Assembly (NCBI GenBank): GCA_020723255.1 | Contig: DYJH01000010.1 | Span: 2,467 to 39,331 of the forward strand | Direction: 5' to 3' | From: Desulfonema limicola | Lineage (GTDB): Bacteria > Desulfobacterota > Desulfobacteria > Desulfobacterales > RPRI01 | Length of the DNA: 36,865 nt | In this document: piece by piece, positions 25,444 through 34,401 of the stretch | How the letters are laid out: every line of letters begins with the position of its first letter | Numbering within the stretch: the first letter of the stretch is position 1 | Program-made: the position numbers and the translations under genes | The notes under the pieces: model-generated | Databases searched by the model: none | Told to the model about the DNA's origin: nothing | What the model saw: the letters and a program-made list of their open reading frames with translations, nothing else

Positions 25444-25746
25444 TGCTCCCCCTTTTATCGATAAGTTAAACCTTTTTTAAAAGTATATTTTGTATATTAT
25501 TTAGCTTCATTTATTACAGAATTCAACTAAATGAATAAAAATGTTCACACGAAATAAAAATTGTTATCTTATTTGTTTAATAATTCCAATAAAATATAAA
25601 ATAATCAAAGGAAATAAATTGAGAATATCATAAAAATTCTTTCAATTTTAATAATATTGCATATCATAATAGAATATATATGGTTATTAATTTTGTCTTT
25701 CATCAAATTTAAAAATAAATTCTTATCATTTTAATGGAGGTAAAAC
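25444..25746. other. AT-rich gene-free region with candidate lipoprotein promoter
   Basis: This 303-base divergent gap is very AT-rich and holds no gene. For the plus-strand lipoprotein a candidate promoter is TTGTCT (25693-25698), a 17-base spacer and TAAATT (25716-25721), each 4/6 to consensus. No clear repeat or operator was recognised in the rest. Confidence 0.4.
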
Positions 25747-26361
25747 ATGAAACTACGAATTGTATCTTTTCTTACACTTGTAATATTTATTTTGGGAATA
25801 TCCGGTTGTGCGAGCATTCCGGAAGAACATCAGGGTGCTGCTAAAGGCGCCGGAATTGGGGCAGTAGCCGGGGCTATAGGAGGTGCAATGATAGCAGGGG
25901 AAGGATCGCGCACTAAAGGAGCAATCATTGGTGGGCTTGCCGGGGCTTTGATTGGCGGTGCAATTGGTAATTATACCATAGATAAGAAGAAAACCGCAGA
26001 GGAAACCTCAAATAAATACAATTACCAGCCATCCAGCGGAATAATTGTAAGAATCGAAGGGGCTTCAGCAAACCCAACAAATATAAAACCAGGCGAGAAA
26101 GTTAATCTTGATGTAACCTATGCATTGTTGTCTCCATCTTCGGATAGTCCTGTCAACATTACCGAGTCCCGTGAAGTAAGACTGAACAACGAACTTGTAG
26201 GCAATCCGGAAGTAAATGTCTCTCATACTGCCGGCACTTACACTTCTTCCATACCGCTTTTTCTGCCTGCTGATGCTAAAAAAGGCGCCTATAAAGTAAT
26301 TTCAACTATCAAAACAGATTCAAGCAGGGACTCGCGCGAAACTTCTTTTGAAGTACAATAA
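25747..26361 (+). CDS. Glycine-zipper lipoprotein
   Basis: A 204-residue exported lipoprotein. The signal peptide ends in a lipobox, L-G-I-S-G-C, with Cys at residue 21. A glycine-zipper stretch follows: GAAKGAGIGAVAGAIGGAMI and IIGGLAGALIGGAIGNY, which can pack in membranes as in SlyB/OmpA-like lipoproteins. The C-terminal half is a beta-rich periplasmic domain (IKPGEKVNLDVTYALLSPSS, then SSIPLFLPADAKKG) resembling an immunoglobulin-like fold. GGAGG precedes the ATG. It is a single-gene unit closed by a strong hairpin. It probably contributes to outer-membrane stability; exact role unknown. Confidence 0.78.
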   Translation: MKLRIVSFLTLVIFILGISGCASIPEEHQGAAKGAGIGAVAGAIGGAMIAGEGSRTKGAIIGGLAGALIGGAIGNYTIDKKKTAEETSNKYNYQPSSGIIVRIEGASANPTNIKPGEKVNLDVTYALLSPSSDSPVNITESREVRLNNELVGNPEVNVSHTAGTYTSSIPLFLPADAKKGAYKVISTIKTDSSRDSRETSFEVQ

Positions 26362-26396
26362 CCACCTACACTACAATAATCAGAATATAAAAGCAT

Positions 26397-26422
26397 AAGG
26401 CGCCGGACATCACCGGCGCCTT
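26397..26422 (+). terminator. Strong GC hairpin after the lipoprotein gene
   Basis: AAGGCGCCGG (26397-26406) pairs perfectly with CCGGCGCCTT (26413-26422) around a 6-base loop. A T-run follows only about 15 bases later (26438-26444), so it is either a terminator of reduced U-tract type or a processing/stability hairpin. It lies 36 bases after the lipoprotein stop. Confidence 0.6.
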
Positions 26423-26483
26423 CCATACAAAGTAGTCTTTTTTTGCTGATTATATTTGAATATCTCTAAGCAACAAGGAGTTT

Positions 26484-28196
26484 ATGAAATTGCCTCAAAT
26501 GCCATCATCAAATGATATCTCCATAGTCCTTGGAGGAGAAGCTGGTCAGGGCATCCAGACCATCGAGCAATTATTGACAAAAATTCTGAAACTTAACAAT
26601 TTGCATGTCTTTGCCACTAAAGAATATATGTCACGGGTTCGAGGTGGAAGTAATACTACCGGTATCCGTGTCGGCTCACATCCTTTACAGGCGCCTGTTG
26701 ACCGGATAGACTTGCTTATACCCTTAGACAAGAATGTACTCCCTCGACTGCAACATCGCATTACGGAGCAGACAATTATTGCCGGAGACAGGGAAGCGCT
26801 GAAAACTGACCTAAATGTCATTGATATTCCTTTAAAAAAGCTCTCGATAGAGTTTAGCGCCGAAATTTATTCCAACACCATTGCCCTTGGTCTGATACTT
26901 GCTCTATTGAAAACCGATGCTTTGATTATGAAAAAATATATCGGAAAGCATTTCGGAGAAAAAGGCGATAAAGTGGTTGAACTTAACATCAGGGCTGCCG
27001 ATCTTGGCTTTAAGCAGGGTCATAAACTGATAGAAAACGGTACAGTAAGTTTTCCGGAATTATCAATATCGGATATTCAAAACGATATCATGATAAACGG
27101 TTCCGAGGCAATCGCCATGGGAGCTATTGCAGGCGGATGCCAGTGTATTACCTCTTATCCCATGACCCCCGGTACCGGAGTAATCACTTTCATGGCTGGA
27201 GTTGAGCATGATTTTGAACTGATAGTCGAACAAGCCGAGGATGAAATTGCAGCCATTAATATGGCAATTGGAGCATGGTATGCAGGCGCAAGAGCCATGG
27301 TTACGACATCAGGAGGTGGGTTCGATTTAATGACTGAAGGCTTGAGCCTGGCCGGCATGCTTGAAATGCCGGTGGTTATTCATCTTGGCCAGCGGCCCGG
27401 TCCAGCCACAGGACTGCCCACACGCACGGAACAGGGTGATCTTGAACTTGCGCTTTATGCCGGGCATGGCGAATTTCCAAGAATTATCCTTGCCCCAGAA
27501 TCTCTTAAAGATGCATTTTATATTTCACAAAAGGCGTTTAACCTTGCCGATAAATATCAAGTGCCTGTGATTATACTGACAGACCAGTATCTGGTAGATA
27601 CTTATTACAACATACCGCCATTTGATATAAATCAACTTGTGATTGAAAGCTGTGTTATCGAAACAGATGAAAATTACCTTCGTTATCAGCTCACAAATAA
27701 CGGTATTTCGCCCCGTGGCATACCGGGAAAAGGCAAAGGGCTTGTAGGAGTGGATAGCGATGAGCATGACGAGGCAGGCCACATAACCGAAGATCTGGAG
27801 TTAAGGGTTAAAATGGTAGATAAGCGTCTCAAGAAACTTACGCTTATCAAGGAATCCGTCATTCCGGCTCAAATATATGGCTCTTCGGATTCACCAACAT
27901 TTGTTATCAGCTGGGGTTCTACAAATCCCATAGTAAGAGAAGCTGTAACATGCCTTGGCAATAAAGATCTGGCACAGATCGCACTCCAACAAGTGTATCC
28001 ATTGCCGGGAAATCTTCGCCATATTCTTCTATCCGCCAAACATACGATTATTGTTGAAAACAATGCGACCTCACAACTTGGCAAGCTGATTTTACGGGAA
28101 ACAGGATTTCAAATCGATAAAAAGATTTTAAAATATAACGGCTTGCCCTTTACCGTGGAAGAACTGATGCATGCCATATCCGAAACAATCTCTTAA
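26484..28196 (+). CDS. korA: 2-oxoacid:acceptor oxidoreductase, fused gamma-alpha subunit
   Basis: A 570-residue subunit. Residues 1 to about 190 are the gamma domain (VLGGEAGQGIQTIEQLLTKI; ATKEYMSRVRGGSNTTGIRV). From about 203 comes the alpha domain (NGSEAIAMGAIAGGCQCITS, YPMTPGTGV; EDEIAAINMAIGAWYAGARA; TSGGGFDLMTEGLSLAG). With the beta subunit next door it carries out CoA-dependent oxidation of a 2-oxoacid, giving acyl-CoA, CO2 and reduced ferredoxin, or the reverse. The fused gamma-alpha layout is typical of 2-oxoglutarate:ferredoxin oxidoreductases. AAGGAG precedes the ATG and korB starts 10 bases after. The ferredoxin-type delta subunit is absent here. 2-oxoglutarate as substrate is likely, not proven. 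Confidence 0.88.
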   Translation: MKLPQMPSSNDISIVLGGEAGQGIQTIEQLLTKILKLNNLHVFATKEYMSRVRGGSNTTGIRVGSHPLQAPVDRIDLLIPLDKNVLPRLQHRITEQTIIAGDREALKTDLNVIDIPLKKLSIEFSAEIYSNTIALGLILALLKTDALIMKKYIGKHFGEKGDKVVELNIRAADLGFKQGHKLIENGTVSFPELSISDIQNDIMINGSEAIAMGAIAGGCQCITSYPMTPGTGVITFMAGVEHDFELIVEQAEDEIAAINMAIGAWYAGARAMVTTSGGGFDLMTEGLSLAGMLEMPVVIHLGQRPGPATGLPTRTEQGDLELALYAGHGEFPRIILAPESLKDAFYISQKAFNLADKYQVPVIILTDQYLVDTYYNIPPFDINQLVIESCVIETDENYLRYQLTNNGISPRGIPGKGKGLVGVDSDEHDEAGHITEDLELRVKMVDKRLKKLTLIKESVIPAQIYGSSDSPTFVISWGSTNPIVREAVTCLGNKDLAQIALQQVYPLPGNLRHILLSAKHTIIVENNATSQLGKLILRETGFQIDKKILKYNGLPFTVEELMHAISETIS

Positions 28197-28206
28197 TGGA
28201 GGCTAA

Positions 28207-29076
28207 ATGATGAACTATGAAATGGGGAAAATAGATATCGCATGGTGTCCCGGCTGCGGCAACTTCGGAATACTAAATGTTTTAAAACGCGCTGTTTCCG
28301 AACTAAATATAGATCCTCATAACCTGGTGCTGGTATCAGGCATTGGACAGGCAGCCAAAACTCCACATTATCTTCGAGCAAACTTCTTCAACGGTCTTCA
28401 CGGTCGGGCTCTGCCCCCTGCCACGCTGATTAAGGCGGTAAATCCTGGTCTGCATGTGATCATTACAAGCGGGGATGGCGATATGTACGGTGAAGGCGGC
28501 AATCATTTCATACATGCTATACGCAGAAATCCTGATGTTACTGCAATCGTACACAACAACATGGTTTACGGCCTTACAAAGGGCCAGGCTTCACCTACAA
28601 GCCAACTGGGCTTTGTAACTCCTATACAGGTTGACGGCGTATTTGAGGAACCTTTCAATCCGTTGGCTGTAGCGGTATCTCTGAACGCTTCTTTTGTAGC
28701 CCGTACATCTATTCACAATCTCGATCTTAGCTTGAATATTTTTAAACAGGCAATACAACATAAAGGCTTTGCACTTGTGGACACCTTTACTCCCTGCATT
28801 TCCTTTAACAAGATTAATACCAGGAAATGGTATGAGGAAAACACCTATGTTATTGACGGCAGCCATGATCCCACGAATCGGAATTCCGCATTCAGCAAAG
28901 CATGTGAGTCCTATCCCTGGCCGCTTGGAATTATTTATAAAAGCCCGGCAAAGCTAAGTTTTGAAGAAAACCTGTATATTTATAAAAATAATAATAAACC
29001 TGCTATAAACCGTGAAGTGCAATGGGATAAATTGAAATCATTGATTGAAAACAAAAAAATATTGTCACCCGGTTAG
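28207..29076 (+). CDS. korB: 2-oxoacid:acceptor oxidoreductase, beta (TPP-binding) subunit
   Basis: A 289-residue subunit holding thiamine diphosphate and one [4Fe-4S] cluster. Signatures: [18 protein letters not shown] with the first two cluster cysteines, [20 protein letters not shown](H), the TPP/Mg motif [20 protein letters not shown] and [18 protein letters not shown]. The later cysteine in [10 protein letters not shown] completes the cluster pattern. GGAGG lies just before the ATG; a second ATG follows directly. It works with the preceding gamma-alpha subunit. The stop overlaps that of the converging alpha/beta hydrolase by 4 bases. Confidence 0.9.
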   Translation: MMNYEMGKIDIAWCPGCGNFGILNVLKRAVSELNIDPHNLVLVSGIGQAAKTPHYLRANFFNGLHGRALPPATLIKAVNPGLHVIITSGDGDMYGEGGNHFIHAIRRNPDVTAIVHNNMVYGLTKGQASPTSQLGFVTPIQVDGVFEEPFNPLAVAVSLNASFVARTSIHNLDLSLNIFKQAIQHKGFALVDTFTPCISFNKINTRKWYEENTYVIDGSHDPTNRNSAFSKACESYPWPLGIIYKSPAKLSFEENLYIYKNNNKPAINREVQWDKLKSLIENKKILSPG

Positions 29077-29681
29077 ATATATTTGGTTAGAATTTCTGCC
29101 AGCTTGTCTTCATATCCGAAGTAAAAATGATCCGCCCCGTCAATAATCTCTACATCCGCTGCTCTGTTCCAACCGGCAACTAACTGTTTAACCATATCAG
29201 GAGGTGAAATTTCATCACTTCTGCCTGTTACTGCAAGTTTTAAGTGATCAATTTTTGAAACAGTTTCAAATTGCATCATAGCTGCAGGAGGAGATACCAT
29301 GACAGATGCATTTGCTGCGATTTTATCCGTAGTAAGTTGAGAATTAATCCATGCACCAAAGGAATATCCGCAAAGATCGATTCTATCCAACCCCTGTTTT
29401 TTTAAAAAGTTAAATGCGGCAATAACATCTTTTTGTTCTCCGGCACCTTCGTCATAAGCCCCGCCGCTGGCACCTACTCCTCTGAAATTAAATCTTAATG
29501 TTGAGTATCCCTTCTTGTGATATACGGCCCTTATTGTTTCAACCACATTATTATACATATCTCCGCCGTACAGCGGATGGGGATGAGTGATTATAACACC
29601 ATGCATTTTTGTTCCTGGATCAAACAATCCCTCTAATATAATTTGATCATCGCTGTTAAATTCAATTTTTTCTTCGGGCAT
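29073..29681 (-). CDS. Alpha/beta hydrolase, dienelactone-hydrolase/S33-like
   Basis: A 202-residue soluble hydrolase. After a short strand region it has the oxyanion block [31 protein letters not shown] and the nucleophile elbow G-Y-S-F-G (in [11 protein letters not shown]); an acid is likely in [11 protein letters not shown] and the catalytic His in DGADHFYFG. This pattern is common to small bacterial esterases of unknown substrate (KTSC/YfbR-neighbour type 'CocE-like' hydrolases). GGAG precedes the ATG. It is a single gene with converging overlap on korB. Substrate unknown. Confidence 0.8.
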   Translation of the reverse strand: MPEEKIEFNSDDQIILEGLFDPGTKMHGVIITHPHPLYGGDMYNNVVETIRAVYHKKGYSTLRFNFRGVGASGGAYDEGAGEQKDVIAAFNFLKKQGLDRIDLCGYSFGAWINSQLTTDKIAANASVMVSPPAAMMQFETVSKIDHLKLAVTGRSDEISPPDMVKQLVAGWNRAADVEIIDGADHFYFGYEDKLAEILTKYI

Positions 29682-29730
29682 GAATTATCTCCAAATTTTT
29701 CTAATCTTCTTTCCCAAACAAAGGGATTAT

Positions 29731-29898
29731 ATGTCAACAAATAAAACAGCATATGATGTTATTCAGCACAATATCAAACTGTTAAATAAATTTAGCAAAC
29801 TTCCTTGCCTTAGGCTAATACTTTTGCTAATATGCCAAAAAAAATTAAACGATTCATATAGCTATAGAGCAGGTGAAAAATTATTACTCAATAGATGA
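29731..29898 (+). CDS. Uncertain small open frame
   Basis: A 55-residue frame from ATG 29731 with a weak AGGGA site. The product is mildly basic with a hydrophobic run (CLRLILLLIC) and no recognised domain. Codon use is ordinary for AT-rich intergenic sequence. It could be chance; listed because the gap is otherwise empty. Confidence 0.2.
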   Translation: MSTNKTAYDVIQHNIKLLNKFSKLPCLRLILLLICQKKLNDSYSYRAGEKLLLNR

Positions 29899-29935
29899 AA
29901 CATAAATTAAGCATATGCGCTGAGATAGCGAATAT

Positions 29936-29979
29936 CGAATAACGAACATCGATTTCTACTATTTGCTGTTCTTTATTCG
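29936..29979. repeat. Imperfect inverted repeat upstream of the permease
   Basis: CGAATAACGAACA (29936-29948) pairs with TGTTCTTTATTCG (29967-29979), 12 of 13 positions, with an 18-base loop and T-rich sequence after it. It may be an old terminator or a dispersed intergenic repeat. Confidence 0.5.
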
Positions 29980-30006
29980 AATTTTTATTTTTAATGCGGA
30001 GTACAT

Positions 30007-31989
30007 ATGATTTCCAATGAAGAGGAAGCGAAAAACAATATATTTGTAAAAATATTAGGTGCTGTCAAAGGAGCGCCAAAGCAGTTAAAAGATCCGAATC
30101 TTTTTCATAAAATATCTCTTATCCCAGTACTGGCATGGGTAGGTCTTGGTGCAGACGGCCTTTCATCTTCTTCCTACGGTCCGGAAGAAGCTTACCGCGC
30201 GCTGGGAAGCCACACCTATCTTGCCATCTTTTTAAGCATAGCCACTGTCCTGACAGTTTGTATTATTTCTTATGCCTATTCCAGGATTATAGAAAATTTT
30301 CCTCATGGCGGCGGCGGCTATATTGTTGCAACTCATATGCTCGGAGAAAAGGCAGGTGTTGTTGCCGGAAGCGCCCTTCTGATTGATTATGTCCTTACTA
30401 TTACAGTATCAATTGCTGCATGCGTTGCCGCTTTATTCAGCTATCTTCCCCTGGATTTTCATGTTTACAGAGTTCCTGCCGCCTGTTTCTTATGTCTCTT
30501 GCTCATTGTTTTAAATATCCGCGGAGTCAAGGAATCCATCTCGGTTATGGCGCCCATTTTTGTGGTCTTTGTTATCACTCATCTCTTATTGCTGATCGAC
30601 GGCGTTTTTACTCATACAGAGCGCTTTGTCCCCCTTATAAATGACGTTCAAACCGGCATCCGGCAGGATATATCCTCTATAGGCATCGTCGGCGTCATTA
30701 TGCTGTTTTTACGTGCATATTCATTAGGAGGTGGAACCTATACAGGGATAGAAGCAGTTTCAAATAGTTTGCAGATAATGCGCGAGCCGAGAGCTCAGAC
30801 CGGCAAGAGGACAATGTTTTATATGGCAGGTTCTCTTGCCTTCACAGCCGGGGTCTTGTTTTTATGTTACGTGCTTATAGATGTAAAACCCCTGGAAGGT
30901 AAAACTTTAAACGCGGTGCTTGCTGACTATTTATTTGCCGACTGGACAATGGGAAGCACAATTGCCTTTATCACGATATTTTCCGAAGGCGCATTGCTTC
31001 TTGTTGCAGCGCAAACTGGGTTTGTGGGCGGCCCTGGGGTTATGGCGAACATGGCCGTTGATTCATGGTTTCCTCACCGGTTTGGAGCTTTGTCCGAGCG
31101 TCTTACCATGAGCAACGGCATAGTACTTATGGGAGCAATGTCTCTAATCCTTATTATCTATACTCATTGTTCGGTTTCTGCGCTCGTTATCATGTATTCA
31201 ATCAATGTTTTTGTTACTTTTTCTCTTTCCCAACTGGGAATGATCCGGCTTTGCATCCGGCGCCGTAAAGAAGATCCGAAATGGATAAGGCATCTTAATA
31301 TTCATGTGGTAGGATTTCTTCTTTGCGCAAGTATCCTTGTCATAACCACCCTGGAAAAGTTTACCGAGGGCGGATGGATGACGCTTCTTATAACTTCCGC
31401 AGTTGTAGGCATATGCTATCTTATCCGAAGCCACTATAAAACTGTAAGAGACGGAATTTCTGAGCTAGATAAAACGCTGCTTGATTTTCCGACACCGGGA
31501 CCTGCCAACAACAATCCGGTGAACAAGAAAGATCATACCGCTATTCAGCTTGTAACCGGATACAGTGGTTTCGGCGTTCATACTCTGCTTTCTGTGCTTA
31601 CAACCTTTCCAAATACTTATAAAAATATAATATTCGTTTCCGTGGCAGTTATAGATTCAGGATCATTTAAAGGAATAGAAGAGGTAAACGCTCTGGAACA
31701 ATCCGTAAAAAAAGGGCTTGAGAAATACGTTGAGCTTGCAAGAAAGCTTGGTTTTGCCGCCGACTGCCGCATGGCAACAGGCACGGATGTAGTGGAAACC
31801 GCCGTGAACCTATGCATGGAAATCGCAACTGAATATCCTAAATCAACTGTATTTACAGGGCAAATCACATTCAGACTGGAAAAATTCTACCATAAACTTC
31901 TGCATAATGAAACAGCTTTTGCTATTCAGCGTCATCTGCAATGGCATGGTCTGACAACAGTTATACTGCCGATACGAATGCGGGTTTAA
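30007..31989 (+). CDS. APC-superfamily permease with C-terminal cytoplasmic domain
   Basis: A 660-residue inner-membrane transporter. After a 30-residue cytoplasmic lead there is the motif VGLGADGLSSSSYGPEEAY, close to the D-A-L-S-S-x-A-Y-G-x-E motif of KimA/YdaO-type and Kup-like APC carriers, then about 12 membrane segments up to residue 480 (for example ATVLTVCIISYAYSRII, FVIIVG-like FVVFVITHLLLLI). The last ~150 residues are a soluble alpha/beta domain (NIIFVSVAVIDSG; KYVELARKLGFAADCR) resembling a universal-stress-like fold. Import of potassium or an amino acid is likely; the ligand is not readable. GGAG lies before the ATG. It is monocistronic and followed by a large palindrome. Confidence 0.8.
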   Translation: MISNEEEAKNNIFVKILGAVKGAPKQLKDPNLFHKISLIPVLAWVGLGADGLSSSSYGPEEAYRALGSHTYLAIFLSIATVLTVCIISYAYSRIIENFPHGGGGYIVATHMLGEKAGVVAGSALLIDYVLTITVSIAACVAALFSYLPLDFHVYRVPAACFLCLLLIVLNIRGVKESISVMAPIFVVFVITHLLLLIDGVFTHTERFVPLINDVQTGIRQDISSIGIVGVIMLFLRAYSLGGGTYTGIEAVSNSLQIMREPRAQTGKRTMFYMAGSLAFTAGVLFLCYVLIDVKPLEGKTLNAVLADYLFADWTMGSTIAFITIFSEGALLLVAAQTGFVGGPGVMANMAVDSWFPHRFGALSERLTMSNGIVLMGAMSLILIIYTHCSVSALVIMYSINVFVTFSLSQLGMIRLCIRRRKEDPKWIRHLNIHVVGFLLCASILVITTLEKFTEGGWMTLLITSAVVGICYLIRSHYKTVRDGISELDKTLLDFPTPGPANNNPVNKKDHTAIQLVTGYSGFGVHTLLSVLTTFPNTYKNIIFVSVAVIDSGSFKGIEEVNALEQSVKKGLEKYVELARKLGFAADCRMATGTDVVETAVNLCMEIATEYPKSTVFTGQITFRLEKFYHKLLHNETAFAIQRHLQWHGLTTVILPIRMRV

Positions 31990-32132
31990 GTGCCCATCCG
32001 GAAACGGCATCTTGCGACCCATATCAGCGTTCTCGCGTTTTTGAAATACTCGACGTAAACCCATTACGTCTGCGTTTTCAAAAACACTGCGGCCTTGATC
32101 TGAACCGCAATCTACCATTTCCGGATGGACAC
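31990..32132. repeat. 143-bp imperfect palindrome between convergent genes
   Basis: The sequence from 31990 (GTGCCCATCCGGAAAC) to 32132 (ending TTTCCGGATGGACAC) folds back on itself with arms of about 70 bases, roughly two thirds matching: the ends CATCCGGAAA/TTTCCGGATG and inner blocks GTTTTTGAAA/TTTCAAAAAC and GACGTAA/TTACGTC pair. It exactly fills the gap between the permease stop and the Old Yellow Enzyme stop, where it may terminate both, and resembles a mobile palindrome of MITE or REP kind. Confidence 0.7.
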
Positions 32133-33232
32133 TAATGTTCTTTTTTCTCAGTTACGCAGTAAACACCTTCTCCAGCCAAAGCCGGGCCGAAACACTGGTT
32201 GTCCGAAATGCATAAGGATTTGGTAATATCCCCGGATTTCCACCGGTTAATAAGATCCGGCTCTCTGATTAAGGGACGGCACATTGAAATATAATCTGCA
32301 GAGCCTTTTTCAATTATTCTATCTGCCATTTGATATGAACGATTCCCTCCCACAAGAATAAGCGGAACAGAGACTTTCTCCCTGAATGCCTCTGCTTCTT
32401 TTAAGAAATAAGCCTCCTTTTCCTCAGAATTTATTCCCTTGCGGCTGGGAATAAGCTTGCCGCCGGTTAATACTCCGCCGCTTAGCTCAATGGCATCAAT
32501 CCCTCCATCTTCCAGCATTTTTCCAACCTCAACCGAATCTTTAAGTTCAAGGCCGTTTTCTATAAAATCCGATACATTGATTTTTACCATAACGGGATAA
32601 TCCGGACCGACAGCGCTTCTTACAGACTTCAGCACATCCATCAGAATCCTTGCCCTGTTTTCAATACTGCCGCCGTAATCATCGGTGCGTCTATTAAATG
32701 CCGGTGACAGAAACTGACTGATTAGATATCCATGAGCTGCGTGAATCTGAACACCGTCAAAACCTGCCCTTTTTGCTCTTTTGGCGCCTTCGGCAAAATC
32801 CGTTACAATCTGATTGATATCCGAAGCGGAAAGAATATGGTAAGAAATTTTAGAACTTTCTCCCATATCTGAAACAGCAAGAGATGGGAGTTTGGTTAAA
32901 TTTGTTTTGGCAAAAAATCCGGCATGAGCAATCTGTAACACAATTTTACCGTTGTTTTTATGCACGGCATCAGCCAAAGAAGTTAGGCCAGGCAGCAAAT
33001 CGTCACTATATGCTCCGAGCTGTAATAAACTTGCCTGCCCTACCCTTTGTATATATGCATGGCCGGAAATAATCAGCCCCACACCTCCTTTTGCAAGTTT
33101 AATCATACAATCTATAAGGTTGGGTGTGACACTGCCATCATTATTTGCTATACCTTCCCAGGTGGCAGACCGGACAAACCGGTTGGTAAGAATCATTCCA
33201 TTGATTTGTGTTTCTTCAAACAGCCTTGTCAT
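32132..33232 (-). CDS. Old Yellow Enzyme family NADH:flavin oxidoreductase (barrel only)
   Basis: A 366-residue FMN barrel enzyme without the C-terminal FAD/NAD half of the larger homologue at 3924. Motifs: TQINGMILTNRFVRSATWEG, the active-site pair in VQIHAAHGYLISQFLSP (H-x2-H) and NRRTDDYGGS, and the phosphate loop MCRPLIREPDLINRW. Near the end a vestige of the [4Fe-4S] site reads C-I-S-D-N-Q-C with C 11 residues on, so one of the four ligands is Asp. Ene reduction of an enone, nitro compound or enoyl ester is likely. Its ATG overlaps the stop of the nitronate monooxygenase-like gene (ATGA), so the two are coupled. Confidence 0.85.
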   Translation of the reverse strand: MTRLFEETQINGMILTNRFVRSATWEGIANNDGSVTPNLIDCMIKLAKGGVGLIISGHAYIQRVGQASLLQLGAYSDDLLPGLTSLADAVHKNNGKIVLQIAHAGFFAKTNLTKLPSLAVSDMGESSKISYHILSASDINQIVTDFAEGAKRAKRAGFDGVQIHAAHGYLISQFLSPAFNRRTDDYGGSIENRARILMDVLKSVRSAVGPDYPVMVKINVSDFIENGLELKDSVEVGKMLEDGGIDAIELSGGVLTGGKLIPSRKGINSEEKEAYFLKEAEAFREKVSVPLILVGGNRSYQMADRIIEKGSADYISMCRPLIREPDLINRWKSGDITKSLCISDNQCFGPALAGEGVYCVTEKKEH

Positions 33233-34224
33233 AAAATTTTTCTCCCTATCTCCTTTATTATCTCTTCAGCCTGCTCCATAATACGATCTAACAGTTCCTT
33301 GCAGGAAGGTATATCTCGTATATGCCCCATAGTTTGACCTGCTGCAAGGGTTCCTTTTTCAATATCGCCGCTTTCAAGCATTTCCTTGCCTGCAAGACCT
33401 GAAACATAAGGAATGATATCATCAATTTTTATATTGCCGCGGCTTTCTATTTCAAGAACCTTATCCACCGGTGTATTGTGCATAACCCGCTCGGTATTTC
33501 GCATGGATCGCATGATAAGGCGCGTATCAAGTTCGCTATGATTGATTAAAGCCTGTTTAATATTTTCATGTACCGGCGCTTCTTTTGTTGCAACAAACCG
33601 CGTGCCCATATTGATTCCGTCTGCGCCAAGCGCAAGCGCTGCAACAAGACCGCGGCCGTCTGCAAAGCCTCCGGATGCAATAATGGGGATACTTATAGCA
33701 TCTCTTGTAAGCGGTATAAGAATCAATGAGGTAACATCGTCTTCCCCCGGATGACCGGCTGCCTCAAAGCCATCTATACTTATCACATCACAGCCTATTT
33801 TCTCAGCCTTGACGGCGTGCCTAACTGATGTGCATTTATGAACAACTTTAATACCGGCTGATTTCATCTGATCTATATATTTTTCAGGATTTTGACCGGC
33901 GGTCTCTATAAACCGGACACCTTCTTCGATACACACTCTTATATATGCAGGATAGTCCGGCGGACGAAGTGTCGGTAAAAAGGTTAAGTTGATTCCGAAG
34001 GGCTTTTCGGTCATTTTCCTGCATCTCTTAATCTCTGCTCTTAGGCTCTCGGCATCGGGAAAAGCAAGAGCCGCCATAAATCCTATTCCTCCGGCATTTG
34101 CAACAGCAGATGCCAACTCAGCGCCTGCAATCCACATCATCCCCCCCTGGACAATGGGGCGTTCTATGCCAAACAATTTTGTAATTCTCGTTTTAATTTT
34201 TGCTTTTATATTTTTTTCAATCAT
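33229..34224 (-). CDS. Nitronate monooxygenase / FabK-like FMN enzyme
   Basis: A 331-residue FMN barrel of the nitronate monooxygenase and enoyl-ACP reductase II (FabK) family. Signatures: ERPIVQGGMMWIAGAELASA, AGGIGFMAAL, ISIDGFEAAGHPGEDDV and SGGFADGRGLVAALALGADG followed by INMGTRF. In a strict anaerobe, use of oxygen is unlikely, so a reductase or 2-nitropropane-like role is less sure than a FabK-like enoyl reductase or an acyl-CoA-linked reductase. GGGAG precedes the ATG. It is the first gene of a two-gene unit with the OYE enzyme, suggesting they act on the same or consecutive unsaturated substrates. Confidence 0.82.
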   Translation of the reverse strand: MIEKNIKAKIKTRITKLFGIERPIVQGGMMWIAGAELASAVANAGGIGFMAALAFPDAESLRAEIKRCRKMTEKPFGINLTFLPTLRPPDYPAYIRVCIEEGVRFIETAGQNPEKYIDQMKSAGIKVVHKCTSVRHAVKAEKIGCDVISIDGFEAAGHPGEDDVTSLILIPLTRDAISIPIIASGGFADGRGLVAALALGADGINMGTRFVATKEAPVHENIKQALINHSELDTRLIMRSMRNTERVMHNTPVDKVLEIESRGNIKIDDIIPYVSGLAGKEMLESGDIEKGTLAAGQTMGHIRDIPSCKELLDRIMEQAEEIIKEIGRKIL

Positions 34225-34343
34225 GTATGACTCCCTAATAATTTATCTGATATTGTGTTTTATTTTTCATTATAATGATTGTCTGTCAATATATATGAAA
34301 CGTAATATCTAAAGTATGATTTTAAGTGACACAGACTGTTTTC

Positions 34344-34349
34344 TATAAT
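34344..34349 (+). promoter_or_regulatory. Candidate -10 box for the His-rich protein gene
   Basis: A perfect TATAAT lies at 34344-34349, 52 bases before the start codon. At 17 bases upstream is TTTAAG (34321-34326), only a weak -35. The 34225-34401 gap is otherwise AT-rich without features. Confidence 0.4.
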
Positions 34350-34401
34350 AAAATAAATTTAAAATATTTATGATGTTAATAACAATAAAGGAGAATAATA
34401 A

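Larger units (their letters stand above)
29682..30006. other. Gap before the permease gene, with imperfect inverted repeat
   Basis: This 325-base region separates a minus-strand hydrolase from the permease. It contains an uncertain 55-codon frame (29731-29898) and an imperfect inverted repeat near the permease start. The sequence GAATATCGAAT (29930-29940) occurs again at 34694-34704, suggesting a dispersed intergenic repeat type. Confidence 0.45.

Noticed and set aside
29680-29730. Plus-strand frame starting with the reverse of the hydrolase start codon
   Set aside because: It overlaps the hydrolase ribosome binding site and shows no protein-like composition.
31941-32135. Plus-strand frame across the permease end and palindrome
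   Set aside because: It is produced by the palindrome sequence and has no ribosome binding site.
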